From assembly GCA_013398955.1 (NCBI GenBank), contig VWPU01014799.1:1-64000 (forward strand): a DNA stretch of 64,000 nucleotides, read 5' to 3'. The position numbers and the translations under genes are program-made. The notes beneath the pieces were generated by a model. That model had not been told where the DNA came from. It saw nothing but the letters and a program-made list of their open reading frames with translations, and ran no database searches. Numbering within the stretch: position 1 is the first letter of the stretch; each line of letters begins with the position of its first letter. This DNA is from Callaeas wilsoni (taxonomy: Eukaryota; Chordata; Aves; Passeriformes; Callaeidae). This document shows positions 49,901 through 62,459 of the stretch, one piece after another.

Positions 49901-52900
49901 CAGGAGAGGAACACTTTGGACATCAGCGCAGGCATTTCAGACAACAGGATGCCAAATTTTCTGAAGAATGAGAAAATACATGTCCCGTTGTGCACATAAA
50001 TTCATTGTAAGACTGTAACCTTGGACTGGCTTTTCAGAGAGAAAACTGGATCTCCAGACAGATTGAGCCCATCATGAAGTTAAGTTTCTTGCTACGTAAC
50101 ACCATGGAAAGCAAAACTGACCTGATCACACACAGCTCAAAGTGCTGATCTTAGTGATATTCTCTTTTTCCAAGTACAGGGTATAGTTTGGTTTTGGTTG
50201 GTGTTTTTTTTTTCACAGAACATCAAGCTATACACTTACTCACTGGTGTAAATAACACACACTGGAAAGAAAAACAAGAGAGAGGAAGAGGCTCAGCTTG
50301 GAAAAAGAACCATCAATTTTCATTTCAAATGTAGCTGAACAGAAGACTTGAGAGGGAAGACATTAATGATTACAAGTGCTAAACCAGGACTTCACTATAA
50401 AGTTATTACCACGTCCAGATGTTGTTTTTGCCTTTGACAGTTTTTTGAGGTTTTACTTACAAAAACACAGATATGCATCTAGTCTAAGGGCATCTACATG
50501 CATTTAGAATGCCTGTAACACCGTTAAGAAGCTGACCTTTATACATTCTGCACTCCCATTCACCTGCAAAATGAGGAATATGGTGATGGGAATAAAAAAG
50601 TTTGTTTAAACAAAGAATATATAGTTTACTAGTAGTACATAATTAGTATTAACAGATGCATTTAATGGTTATTCCAGCAACACTCTCCAGTAGTTTTCAT
50701 GCCTACAAGTTGTAATACTGCCCCAGATGATGAGTTTAAATCCATGCAAAATTTGGGTATATTAGATGTGCATTAGTGACGCTTCTTACTGCATACTATA
50801 CCTTCTGAAAGTTTTTTGCTGTTGGAAGCGTTTAAAAATAAAAATCTCTTAAAAATGGACTTTTTCCCTTGAAAGTATTACATATATCTAATTACTGTGC
50901 TGCCAAGCTGAAATACTCCCTCCATCTTCTATTCCAAAACGGATGGCAAATAACAAGCACCTTGGAATATTCTCCACTTAGAGTATTTAGCTTGCGGTTA
51001 AGGACTTTCCAGCTTTCTGGGTTAGCACCACATCTCTAGAAAACTGCTGCAGATCAAGGAGCACCAGCACAGCTGACATAATTCAGTCTCAAATGAACCT
51101 TCCCATACTTAATAGCTCCTTGTGTCAGCATGTGTCCTAAACTGAAACATCTCAGATTGAATTTGGCTGCAATTCAAGACTAAAGGGATGTGTTTAGGAA
51201 CAGAAGAGCCTAAAGTGGTCAGAGGTTCCAAAGGTAGTGGAAGCATTATGGCTGCTGAGACACTGCATGTAAAAAGAGATGGGTTTATCTTTTTTCCTCC
51301 CACCTCCTCACAATTCCGACATTTGGATTTTTTCTGTGCAGTGTGTCACTACTCAACTGGGAGAGGAAACAAAGCGGCAACATTTTTCTTAATGTTTCTG
51401 CAAGTCAACCAAGGTTGCGCTATTCCAAAGCAAACTTCTACCCTGAAAAAAACCTCCAAGTCTTAGGCAGTTAAATTCACAATGTCTATTAATGAAACTG
51501 TTATTCTGTAACATATACAAATACTGATTAATTATCCCTTATTTTAACAAGTGTCTGTGGGCCAGAGGCTTTCTTTCTCATTCCACATAAAAGTGCATCT
51601 GCAGTGGTGTAAAAAACAATTGATTTTGTGGTTTTTTTCAGTCTAAAATTATTTTACACAAACAGTTTCTATAGAATGTTAACAGAAGCTATACCTTCTT
51701 AAATGTCTTTTGGTAGCCTTGTTTATTTCTTTAGAAAAATAATTAACTAGTATGACTCAATTCAACTCTGTAAACCATGCTACTTCCTTACATAGGTTCA
51801 GGTCAGTTCAAAAGTTTGATATTATACGTTATATCAAACATATAATTTCAGCCTTCCTTAAATCTGCTTCTTAGAACAGTGGCTATGGGGTATTCAGTTC
51901 TCTGGTAGTCTGAGTGTCACCTGGGGTTAACTTTAACTCCAAACCCCAGTTTCCAAAACGCCCCCCTTAAGCTAGCAGATTGATACAACTTCAGCAAAAT
52001 TAGTTTTGGAGAAACATGAATTGCAGAGACTTTGGAAGAATTTTCATTGTCTTGTTTAGAACAAGATACAGAAATAAAATAGAACCCCAATTTCGGTTTA
52101 CAAAGTATAGCTTTAATTATACAGACTGCTTAAATGAGTTTGCAAATATAGATTTTAAAAAGTCATGAGTTTTCAATATATACATTCTGAAATACCATTA
52201 TCACATTTACATTTGAAATACTTATTGCTAATATATTAATATTTGTTGTCTTTTACCAAGTGTTAACTATTAAGTATATTTTTGTTTAAGTGTTCAACAG
52301 TAATTAACCCATCATTGAAATACCATCTCTAGACGTTCTCTAGTGCATATATGCTTTTGTAGGGATTCAGGCATTACTCTGACTTACAGGTTATGGACAG
52401 CATAAATATGTCCTCTAGGCTTAAATGGGAGCCATGCTTAAGTTACAGAAAAGAAAAAAAGGCAGGTACCCTACTGAAGAGGGATAAATAACTAAGAGAG
52501 AAGGTATTGACTCAAGTCGTAAAGGCTAACAAACTCATATGCTTGGAGCTTCAGTTTTAGTCTTCTCTCGGTCGCAGCAAGAATGTGAAATACCAGAAAG
52601 TTAATGACTGCCTGGCACACAGCATTCTGGTATAATCACAACAATCTGCGGAATACAAACAGATTGCAAAGGATTTCATGTGGAACAAATTGTATTAAAG
52701 AAGATTCTTTAACGAAACATCATTTTTGAGTCATGGAGTACATTAAGTAATTTCGAGGGGAATCTTCAGTGCACGTCAGGCTCCTAGAGCATTTCTTCAT
52801 ACTGCTCCTCAATGCATGCCTCAAGAGGTGGCAAGGTAGTTTTATCATTACACAAACTGAATTTTAGTTTCTTTGCTGAAATTATCAGCAAAGGCACCAA

Positions 52901-53220
52901 CTTGGAGGTGATTTCTCATCCTAAGCAAATTGCTCAGCCACAGCTTCTTTTGAGTAAGGCCAACGGAAGTCAGAAAATGGTTTCAGTGGACACACATAAC
53001 AGTGAACAAATAGTGAGATTCCATTAATGATCTCCCAGTCCCTTGCTTTTTTGCCAGTGTCATTTTCAAACCAACCTTGCCATGTTTGTACCTTTCTACA
53101 CCACAACCCGAATTCGACAAATCAACCCTTTGAGAGTAGGAGTTTCTTTAACAACTTCATACAGACTCAAATGTGGCATCGAATAGCAGTATATGCTTTG
53201 AAAATAGATTCAAAATGGGT
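40946..53220. other. Intergenic desert, right part
   Basis: 12 kb with no recognised exon, RNA gene or transposon. Somewhat GC-richer patches at 42600-42700 and 43000-43160 lack CpG enrichment and conserved coding. The leftmost limit of the WASHC3 transcript may fall in 51.7-53.2 kb. Confidence 0.55.
46561..46584. repeat. (AC)12 microsatellite
   Basis: Twelve perfect AC units followed by AAAAC. Confidence 0.95.
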
Positions 53221-53226
53221 TTTAAT
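53221..53226 (-). promoter_or_regulatory. Candidate WASHC3 poly(A) signal
   Basis: Plus-strand TTTAAT is ATTAAA on the minus strand, the commonest variant hexamer. Confidence 0.3.
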
Positions 53227-53790
53227 ATATTTTTCACTTGTGTTTTAGTTTTTCTCAAATCTGAAAATCACTGATTTGCAATCACCATAAGAGAGCTGAC
53301 ATATGTAATTCTTGTTGCATCACTGCAGATATAGGATACTGAGAAAAAAGTACATTTCATCAATGAAACATTTGCATTTTCCTTAGTTAATTTACCTTTA
53401 CGTTATGGGGCAGAAAGAAGGCAACGTAGGTTAAACGTGTCACATAGAAAACCAAGCAATGACCACAATGCAGTTTTAGAGACCTGGAGGTTTAGAGATG
53501 AGGAATTCTTAGAGCCCTACAAAGTAATTTCATCAGAATCAGAAACGAATCTGACATGATGCAGCATAGAAACTGCAAGGATCTCATGATTCATTTTCAC
53601 GGGGGAAGGCTTCAGCTTGAAACACGCTGCCTGTTCAAACTTTCCAGAAGAGAACACGGAGGATCTTAGCTCTTAAAAACACCACCAGATAAACCATGTC
53701 ACCCATGTGATCCACGCAAAACCACTGTCTGCTAAAGCTCCAAACACATGAGCACTTAACAAAGGTTTCCAAAGGCTGCAATCAGTCTCT
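53221..53790 (-). other. WASHC3: WASHC3 3' untranslated region (extent uncertain)
   Basis: Non-coding sequence follows the minus-strand stop. The nearest recognised poly(A)-type hexamer on this strand is ATTAAA at 53221-53226, about 570 nt downstream. Others lie farther left (ATTAAA at 52113-52118, AATAAA at 51722-51727), so the UTR could be longer. The end is inferred, not shown. Confidence 0.4.
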
Positions 53791-53875
53791 TCAGTCACTG
53801 AAGGAAGATTCACTGTCAGAACTGTCTTCTGCTTTGCCATCGTCTCCCCAAGCAGGCACAGGGGCATCTGGGGTC
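53791..53875 (-). CDS. WASHC3: WASHC3 terminal coding exon
   Basis: This 85-nt exon completes the split Glu codon and encodes TPDAPVPAWGDDGKAEDSSD followed by SESSFSD and TGA (53791-53793). The conserved parts are PDAPVP and the acidic serine-rich SSDSESSFSD end. The family usually reads LLERPDAPVP, whereas this sequence reads LLETPDAPVP, and the AWGDDGKAED stretch replaces a different acidic spacer in mammals. Confidence 0.95.
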
Positions 53876-56800
53876 CTGCAGGCAACAAAAACATTCCATG
53901 TTGCAAATCCAGCTGAGAACACAAGCAACTCAGCATGTAACAGCATCGTCCTTTCACGACAACTGCAGGCACTTTATTGCCACAACATTTAACACATTAA
54001 CTGTTTATGGTTCACAAACTCACACCTCAGTGGTATTGCTTCACCTACAACTGAAAGGCAAACACTAGAAACTGTAACTCACTGGACATCAAAACTCTGC
54101 AGACACCAGTGAGAATGCACGCCTTTGATGCCATCGGAAATGATGACAGATCATTAAGAAGTGGCAAACACTTGCAGAAAGAGTTGAAAGCAGGCAATAA
54201 TGATTAATTCAATTTTTTTCAATCTTCAGAGGTTCTAGGGGCTGAAAGGAACATTCTGTACACCATTGAGCAGTGTAAATAGTACATGAAAAAAATAAGA
54301 CAGGAAATGAACAATATTGTATCCAACTAAAACTGCAGGGATAATTTAGAGACGCAAAAAAGAATTACTCAGAGTGGAATTTGGCTAGAACATTGGGTTA
54401 AATTTGACATGCAAGAACAGCCATGGGATTTTTATTGACTACAAATGATCAGACCTCTTGTATTTATTTTTAAAGAGACTATTTAGGATGGATCTTAACA
54501 CTGTGGCAAAATGTTTGCTTGGGGAATCTACTGGAAATGAAGGTGAGAGAAGCAAGCCATCTAAAGACTAACTAACATTACTGCCTGAAGATGCTGGCTC
54601 TCCCTGGACTCTCCCTCCTAAGTATGTAATGAATTTGACATACAAGCAATAGAGAGGCTGATAAAGTCTGAAAGCAAGGTAGAAAATACACACATAATTA
54701 CACTTGGGGAAAAATGTCATTCAGAGAAACTCACTTCCTGTATGACAGTTGACATCTCTTGCATAAAATATTACATTTTAAACTAAGCTGACAGTTGTAT
54801 TAATCATCCTGTTCTTATTTATCTTGGGGGTATAGAATTTCTTTTCCCACATTAGTTCTGTTTAGTGTAATTTCTCTGTTGGGAATCCCTAAAGTAACCT
54901 TAAAGTGTTCCTAAACATTTTGCGTGCAAAGATGAGAAGTGTGTTAAAGAACTGCAGAAGAGTCTTCTCCCTCCCCCCTGCACACCTCTAAAACAAATTA
55001 AGAAAGCATTTGCTTTCTCATGCAAATACCACTTCACAATATTATTCCTTGTTGCCGTGGTAATGACAAAACAGAAGAGCTGTGCAAAGACATGTGATCT
55101 GGAGAGACCAGTGCAAAACCTCTCATTTATTAAGAAGAGGAAGATGGCGCTGAATTCCTTTAGTTTATGAGAGCAGGACAAACTCTCCTGGAACTGAAGA
55201 CAGCCAAGAGAGGAAGGATAAGGAACACAAGTTAAAGATAGGTAAATTGAGAGCTTGATAGAACAGGTAGTTACCAAACGCTGTAGAAAGTTGAGAAAGG
55301 AGCAACAAGAGAGATGGAACAGTCAAAAGGAGAGGGCAGAAACAACATTGTATTACTAGAATTATCACATTTAGAGCCACAAAAACCCCATGCTCAGCCA
55401 ATGGCAAGGAGCTGGGGGAGCCTGCAGTAAGTGACTGAGCATACAGCCATGTGTACATTTTCCTAGTTATCTCTGGAACGGAGTGAGCAGACCTAAGGAA
55501 TCTGAAAACCCAAGAAATGTGGTGTGAATGGCAAGATACATATAAAAAAGGAAGCCTATAATATCAAGACAAGAAAGCAAGAAAATGAAAAGAAAGGTCA
55601 CCTCTGACACCTTAACATGTTCCACATTATGCACCTTGCCAAATAATTGGCTTTCTTTAACCAGTTTTCAAACCAGTAACATTATAAAGAAAATATGACT
55701 AAGCATTACTGTTGCACAGATCTTGGAAGATGGACTTGGAGATCTAACCCCAAACATATTCTGTGAGCCTCAGTCCACAGTATTAATGTTCCTCTCTTAA
55801 TGCAAAATAGACAATCCAAAAGCAGACACTTTTTTAAAAATTGCTTTTCAAATTTTAACCAATTATCTTTTTGTTTTATCTACTATAAAAATCCACCCAA
55901 ACATGAAGAAATAGCATTTATAGAAAGGTGTGGACTTGAAAGCACAGCAAAAAATACAACATATTTAACACACATATAGAAAACCCATGTTTGCTAAACC
56001 TCTCTCCACCTTGCACAGGGTTGTCTTCTTATTTTTCATTCAATCAGTAAAAATATCAACTGAGGAATAACTACTTTAGGCTTATTTAGACACCAGGAAG
56101 TAGCTGGGGGCTAAAGTGACTCATCATATGATGATACTTCAGGTTTATTTTATTTAACAAGTTGCTAGTTTCAGAATAAGCCTTTACAAAATATAAAAAG
56201 ACTTCCCTGGAAAGGAAAAATGGACTTTTTAATACCCTACAGTTTCTGAAAAGAATGCAAAAGTATTTCGAACATTTTGGTGTCTATAATGTAAGAAAGA
56301 AAGTTAATACTTTCATCAGTTTAACAAATTCTGTGAAATAATACAGCAGAATTAAATTAAATGTCAGCTGTAAAATAAGATTAAAATTAATGGTTATGGC
56401 CAGACAAGAAACTTTGAAAATTACTACCTATTCTTAGTAGTCTTCACATTAGGTTAACTCAATCAACAGCCAAAATTTTAAACTGCTGACTTCAATTTAC
56501 ACTGTCAATTTTGAAGTCAAGTTGTACACTCCATCTGCTGAGGGAATCTGGAAACAACTGTGTTGTCCCTAATGCATCCAGCAAAATAAGACTGAGTTTG
56601 TTCTTACTACTCTACAATAATGACATTTTCTTATTGGAGTGTTGAAAGAAAGTATCTGGGAAAAACCTCATAGTCTAAGAGGTGCAGTGAAAATGGCTCC
56701 TGACCTTTTATTTGAGTCCTCATTGCTAAATGCACTTTGTCAAATGCTAGCTTGTCACTGCTATAGCTCAAAACACCTTGAACAATCTTTTCTAAGCACA

Positions 56801-59800
56801 TGTTTTTCCAAGTTTTTTAAACACACAGTTGCACTCCAGCCCTACTGAGAGTCACAAATTACTTACTCGAGAAGATCTGGATTTAGCCCCTCAGAAATCA
56901 TTTTGTTTCGTATTGCCATTACAGGAACGCCCTGTGTAGCAGGAGGAAGAATAATATAAAACTACTGGACACAAAAAGGTGAGTTAAATTACACAGGTAC
57001 TTTTAAATCCCACTTTCATATAAATTTATGCATGTCACTTGTCAAACAACAGCAAGGAACAATAATCTCAGCTGCCATCAATATGAACCTGGAAGCAAGA
57101 AATGAGTGAGATTACAGGCCCTTTTAACCCCTCTTATATTTATGGCAAAATATCTAGAGAAAGTTGCAGGGAGAGAATCAAGACTGGATAGATATATTTG
57201 CAATTCATGCAGACAAAATCATGAAGTTATCTGTATGAGTAAGAATGTGAAGAAAGCACAAAGTAGCAAGAAGACAGCAGAGAAGTTGTGCTAGGAAAGA
57301 CTTGGGCATGCTGAAGGTATAACCAAAAGAGAGAGAGAGGAAAACCACGGAAGTGCATCTGCTACCACTCCAGAAGGATCTCTTCAGGCAGTGCTAAAAA
57401 CTGGAGAAGTCTAAAAGGCATGAAGAAAAAGGCAAACAGGACATGAGAACAGAAGCACAGTTTAAAAGTGACTTCTCTGAATACAACTGCTTGTGCAGTC
57501 AGGCTTGAATCTTCTGTGACTCGTGGACAGATTTCAGCCAATTATGTATGTGTTAAAAAAATTCCTTCCCTTCACTGCAAGTCCTTCCACCGCTTCTGCA
57601 CTTTATTTTATTCATCAACACCTAAACATCCTCTTGTCTTGGATCACATATCAAAGACCCACATCCTCTCATGAGATACATTCCAACAAACTGCTCCTAT
57701 GTTTCCACTAGAGCTGCTCAAAGGCAACTTGTTGCTTAGCCATCTCCTATTGGAAACCATCAGAAATACCATCTGGATCACTCCATGCAAATATAGGATA
57801 TGGGAAAAAACCCCAAATTAAAGGAGGATATGATTTCTGATTTGAAAGGGACACAGTTACTGGTGGTCTAAGGAATTCTAAATGAAAAGAGGTGTAGGAC
57901 TAGTATCTTTTGTCCAAAGGCAAGTAAAATAGTGCTAAAATAAAGGGCAGCCATGACCAATGTTCCAGAGAAAGATGTGACAGTAGTGACAGTTCCACAG
58001 TAAGAATCACAATCAAGGCCTGTGCATGAGCACTGTGGCACAGCACACACACAGGTACACGGCTCTAGCAATCTATCAGGCATAATGTCAAAAAAGGTCA
58101 CTCAAACAGCTGCACTGTAACAGACTGAAATAAAAGAGCATCTCATCTTCACAGCTAATGGACATTGCAAAGGTGAATATTTTGATATATTCATCTGAGT
58201 ATTTCATGACAGTTTAAAAATTCACTTATTCCAGTAGAGATTTGGACACCAGGGATTGTGTGTCTACACACCACCTTGTACGAATGCTTCTACCCCTGCT
58301 CTTAGGGTACTTTTCCCCACCTCAGAAGTCACTGATGAGTTGTTTATGCATCAACTCAAACCAGGTGAAAACAGAACTGAGTCAGATCAGGTAAAGCAGA
58401 ATTAATATTTGATTTCAATCAAAGGGAACTTGGTATAGGATTCTAAGAATGAGTTGTTTTTATGTTCACACTTGGAGTATGTTTTATTCCAACATCGTGT
58501 GCATTAAAATCTGAAAGAAGAAATCCTCTCAGTATCCTCATATTTTATAGACTCACAAAACTAATCTGAAGTTTAATCAAAATGCCGATTAAGAGTAGAC
58601 CTCTTATCTGAAGAAAAACAATTAAGATTGTACCTAAATCTGTTTGTAATACAATTAGGGCATTACAATTACTTTACCTTTCATGCTTTCCTAAATTCTA
58701 ATCTGCAAATATGGTACTGCTTTTGTATGATTTCTTGGAATATTGTTGTAAATTTTAAAAAGTAAAATTTTAGTATCTTCAACTGCACTCCACCAAAATG
58801 AGGTTGTCACGATTTCACGGAAGAGCTACTTTTAGTGTAGAATGGTGCTCTTTTATACTATAAATATTGTGAGTAATAAATGAACAATCATTTAAAAAAA
58901 TCTTCAGCTAGAAACTTAATTTGGGCAAATAAATGACACTAAATGAAATACCTAACCGGACAAGGAGACAAGTTTGGCAAATACAAAAACACACATCAAT
59001 TTGTAGTATGTTAGTTTGACTTTCCTACCACACTGTTTACAACTGGCAGAGGAGTGACCAGGAACTGCCAGTACACAGGAGAAATGTGGAAAGAGAGATC
59101 TCACTCCTCTAGCAGTCATCAAAAAAAAAAAAAAAATTTCAAAATAATTAGACCATCCAGCACTTTCAAATCCACTTTGAAGTCTGGCATTAAATCAATA
59201 CAGTAACATAGTGTTCTACTCTCTGCTACTATCCCACTGCTAGGTTTTCCAAATGGTTTGTAATAAGCTACCCATAAAGTGCCAGTTTATGATTCAAATG
59301 TGAATTTGAATCATTCAGTGAAAAATGGGGTTTGGAACATCATTCAAGGGACGAAGCAGACCAATTGTAATAATTTCTCTGAAGACTGAGTGAAACCCTG
59401 AAGTCAGTTTCAACATATGCAACATTTTATTAATACTACGACATAGTCATACTTTCCAGAATTATGTATTTCAGAGGAAAATTTCCACTGACAAATTGAA
59501 AAGAAATTGAAATAAATTCTTTGTTTCCAATCTCATTTTTAATTTTGTGGATGTGAAATGAGCTCTTAAAAATGTCACAAATAGTCTCCCATTCACCTTC
59601 TCACTCCTTCATTAGCCTTCACACATATAAATATTGAGGTTACATTCATTTTTTTCCTATTTATCTGTAGCACAGACCACAGATAAAGACGTAAACAAAA
59701 CCTGCATCATGAAAAACAGGAAATTGGAGTGGAACCAGATAGTGAAGCAATCCTTGTATCTCTGTTTTGGTCCTTACAGAAATATCAAGTACTCCTGTTC

Positions 59801-62459
59801 TGGACTATACTTGCAAAGCTGCACTTTGTACCCTACAGTAAAATCAAACCGTAATCATGTCTGTATGCAGGGAATGACTCCAATTCTGCCAGGACAACTA
59901 CACATTTAGTGGCATCTTCTGTGCCTCGGGCTAATATCACTTTGCATTTACACATTTCACACCTTCAGTTTGCAAGTCTACCAGCAGAATTTTGTAGAAA
60001 GATCTTGCCAGAAGCCGTCTGAGGGAATATATTACATTAATTCATTTATTAGAGAAGATGTGCTAGAATATTGTGATGTTATCCTAACTTAAGGATTACT
60101 GTTGCGATATATGTTTTCAGACATTTAATGTTCACTTACAGCTGTGTGTTACATTCCACCAAAAAACAACATCCTAGCCAAAGAATGACATGAGAACTGA
60201 CTTACCACTTGCACCATTTTGAGATATCTGGCATATCTTGGATCCTTGGCCACAGTTGTGACATTTTCTGTTACTACCTCTGTTTTCTGTAAGCCTTCTT
60301 CTTGTGTATTGTTCTGCTGTATAGGAAAAACAAACCCTTTAATGGTTAGGTGTACACACCAGACCCATGGAGAGATTCCAATCCATAAAATTGGGTATTT
60401 AAGGGTAAAGTGCAACTCTTCTTTATCAAGGTTATTCTGATCTACATTCATAGAATTAAAGGTTTCCAAGATGTATGAAATCACAAAATCCAGCTCTTTT
60501 GTTGTTCACTGTTACAGGAGTGTCTTTCTACTTTTAGTTACAATTTTAAGTCACTGAACAACACATAAAAAAAACCAAAAAGCCCCTAGTAACCTTGTTA
60601 AGTTGTATTTAACGAATAACACAACACTAAATGTAAACGGTCTTTTTATAAAACGTATTTTTAAGGATTATATCTAGAAATCTCCTCCAGCAGTCCAATT
60701 CCTTTTTTCCTCAAAATATTTGATTCCCTGACAAGGGTTTCATACAAATCATGTAACTTCTAAACTATACTTTTGAGTATAAATCATTACTTGAAGGATA
60801 ATGTGATGAAATCAAAGACTCCAGTAGAGAAAAGCTTAGTTTTAGATTTTTATAGTTGATTGTTCACTTCCAATAGTCTTGCTTCTTCTATCTTCTTCAA
60901 ATGACATTAAAAACTTGAGCTGGAGAGCTCTATTCCTTCAAGGTATGAGTTATGCTTCATTACTTACTCCAGACTGAGGTGATCCAGCTGTCTGTTGATC
61001 TGTAGCAGCCTGTGCCAGGGGACCATTTGTAACACTGTTCACATTTGCACTGGACACTTCAAATTTGACATCTTCTAGGCCAGGAATTGAGGATAACTGA
61101 ATGTAAAAAATACCATCAAATAAGCAATGAGCACATCATAAGACTACAAGGACAACAAAATCTGCAGCATGCTGCTTACCACTTATTGCCCAGGTAGGTT
61201 TTACATTAGTAAAATTGTAACTTATTGTAACTTTTATCCCTATTTTTGGTATATTGATTGGGAGGAAAAAAAAAAACCTTTCTATTCAGCTGGCTTCTAC
61301 AACAAAAACCCCCAAACACTCCTTTGGAGCTTTCACTGTTAACACAGGGTTGCAGAGCAGGAAAGGCTTCCATACCTTGCCAGCATTTTGCTACTGCACT
61401 TATCAACCACACGAGAGCCATGCCATCTCTGCTACTTTCCCTGCAGTGAAAGAAATCATGGCAAGAACATCTCTGTCACCTAACAGATGGGAGACTGGTT
61501 ACAAATTTTTCAATTTTCTACATCTTTCACTTTTTTTAAGGAAATGCTGAGAGTGGATATTAAAGACACCACATATCTCTTTGAAGGAATATCTATTTAA
61601 CATGATTATGAAGAATTCTGTAAAAATCAATACGGATCGTTCCTACATATTTTGAAATAAATAAGAGTTAGTAAGCTCTGTTTGTATTATTACACTATTT
61701 TTTCCCCAAAAAGATCTTAATGAACAGTTTCAAAATATCCCACCCTTGCTTCCAGAAAAGCCAACCAAAACTGCCTCCATCATTATTGAAAGAAGAACTG
61801 GTTAAAACTTTATAGTGGGTGATTTATTGACTTTGGGATTCTGTTGTTTTGTTTTTTAATCTTTTAGTAAATTACATATTATATTCCCTATATAAGACCA
61901 TAGATTATATCCTTTTGTCATTTCAGCTAAAGAAGATAAATCAAACACATCTGCATTAGCTTAGATCCAGTTCAGGTCACATTTCAATATCAAAAGATTT
62001 ACAAGGCTTCTATCTAGTTACTTACATCAGTTGAAGTCCTTACAGTCCAGTAACATACAAAGATACTTTTGTTTTACAAAGGGGGTAAGAATTTCCTTAT
62101 TAGAGTTTGTATGGCAAAAAGGGTTGCTTTTATGTTCCATATGCTTCACAAACTCAAACTTTCCACTGGGTACTGTTGGTTCCCTTCTTCTGTATCAACT
62201 ACATATTCAAATGTTACACAGCATAAGTAGCAAGGCATGCAAAGAGAGAATTTTCGATATCAAGATTTTATATTAGCGCCTTTAAATCATTATGAAAAAC
62301 TTATTTGCTCAATTCAGAGTATAAAAAGGAAGCTAGTTCACATAGTCTAGGAGGCTGTCACTGTTAGAAGATACAGTCTATATTCATACAAACCTTTGCA
62401 TCCAGAATATTGAGTGTGGTTTCAATTTGCTGGATACGGAGAGAGAGTGCTGACAATTT
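53791..62459 (-). CDS. WASHC3: WASHC3 (CCDC53), WASH complex subunit 3, 3' portion (5 coding exons, 5' end outside window)
   Basis: On the minus strand, exons 62459..62394, 61096..60968, 60316..60206, 56931..56867 and 53875..53791 join in frame into 151 residues plus TGA. The order is a coiled-coil segment (LSLRIQQIETTLNILDAK), SSIPGLEDV, a low-complexity Ser/Thr/Gln/Asn linker, the highly conserved VAKDPRYARYLKMVQV with GVPVMAIRNKMISEGL after it, and an acidic tail ending SSDSESSFSD. These match vertebrate WASHC3, a small (about 194-residue) subunit of the pentameric WASH complex, which activates Arp2/3 on endosomes for cargo retrieval. All splice sites are GT-AG. About 50 N-terminal residues and the promoter lie to the right of base 64000. 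The linker and tail are somewhat longer than in mammals, giving 151 residues against about 144 for the same part. Confidence 0.96.
53876..56866 (-). other. WASHC3 last intron (2,991 bp)
   Basis: Intron between the GVPVM exon and the terminal exon, with gtaagt and cctgcag ends on the minus strand. No repeat or extra exon is recognised. Confidence 0.87.
56867..56931 (-). CDS. WASHC3: WASHC3 coding exon with GVPVMAIRNKM
   Basis: This 65-nt exon encodes GVPVMAIRNKMISEGLNPDL plus L and two bases of the next codon (GA|G, Glu). The motif matches the VPV-x-A-V/I-x-x-KM-x-x-EGLDP block found in several actin-regulatory proteins including WASHC3. The acceptor is gctacacag and the donor is CTCGA|gtaagt on the minus strand. 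Confidence 0.96.
56932..60205 (-). other. WASHC3 intron (3,274 bp)
   Basis: AT-rich intron. It holds a poly(A) run near 59120-59136 and no clear transposon or exon. Confidence 0.88.
59120..59136 (+). repeat. Poly(A) run in a WASHC3 intron
   Basis: An uninterrupted run of about 17 A residues. No retroelement is recognised next to it. Confidence 0.8.
60206..60316 (-). CDS. WASHC3: WASHC3 coding exon with the DPRYARYLKM core
   Basis: This 111-nt, phase-0 exon encodes a variable part (QNNTQEEGLQKTEVVTENVT) followed by TVAKDPRYARYLKMVQV, the signature block of the DUF2360/CCDC53 family. The donor is CAAGTG|gtaagt and the acceptor is cctatacag on the minus strand. Confidence 0.97.
60317..60967 (-). 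other. WASHC3 intron (651 bp)
   Basis: Short AT-rich intron with gtaagt and cctatacag ends on the minus strand. Nothing else is recognised. Confidence 0.88.
60968..61096 (-). CDS. WASHC3: WASHC3 coding exon with SSIPGLEDV and linker
   Basis: This 129-nt, phase-0 exon encodes LSSIPGLEDVKFEVSSANV, NSVTNGPLAQAATDQQTAGS and PQSG. The SSIPGL and SVTNG blocks are conserved in the family. The rest is a low-complexity linker that varies between species. The donor on the minus strand is TCTGGA|gtaagt. Confidence 0.95.
61097..62393 (-). other. WASHC3 intron (1,297 bp)
   Basis: Intron between the coiled-coil exon and the linker exon, with minus-strand gtttgt and tacattcag ends. AT-rich with no recognised repeat. 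Confidence 0.88.
62394..62459 (-). CDS. WASHC3: WASHC3 coding exon with coiled coil (first in window)
   Basis: This 66-nt, phase-0 exon encodes KLSALSLRIQQIETTLNI plus LDAK. The acceptor reads ttctgtcctag and the donor GCAAAG|gtttgt on the minus strand. The spacing of leucine and isoleucine residues fits the heptad repeat of the family coiled coil, which packs against the other WASH subunits. Confidence 0.96.
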
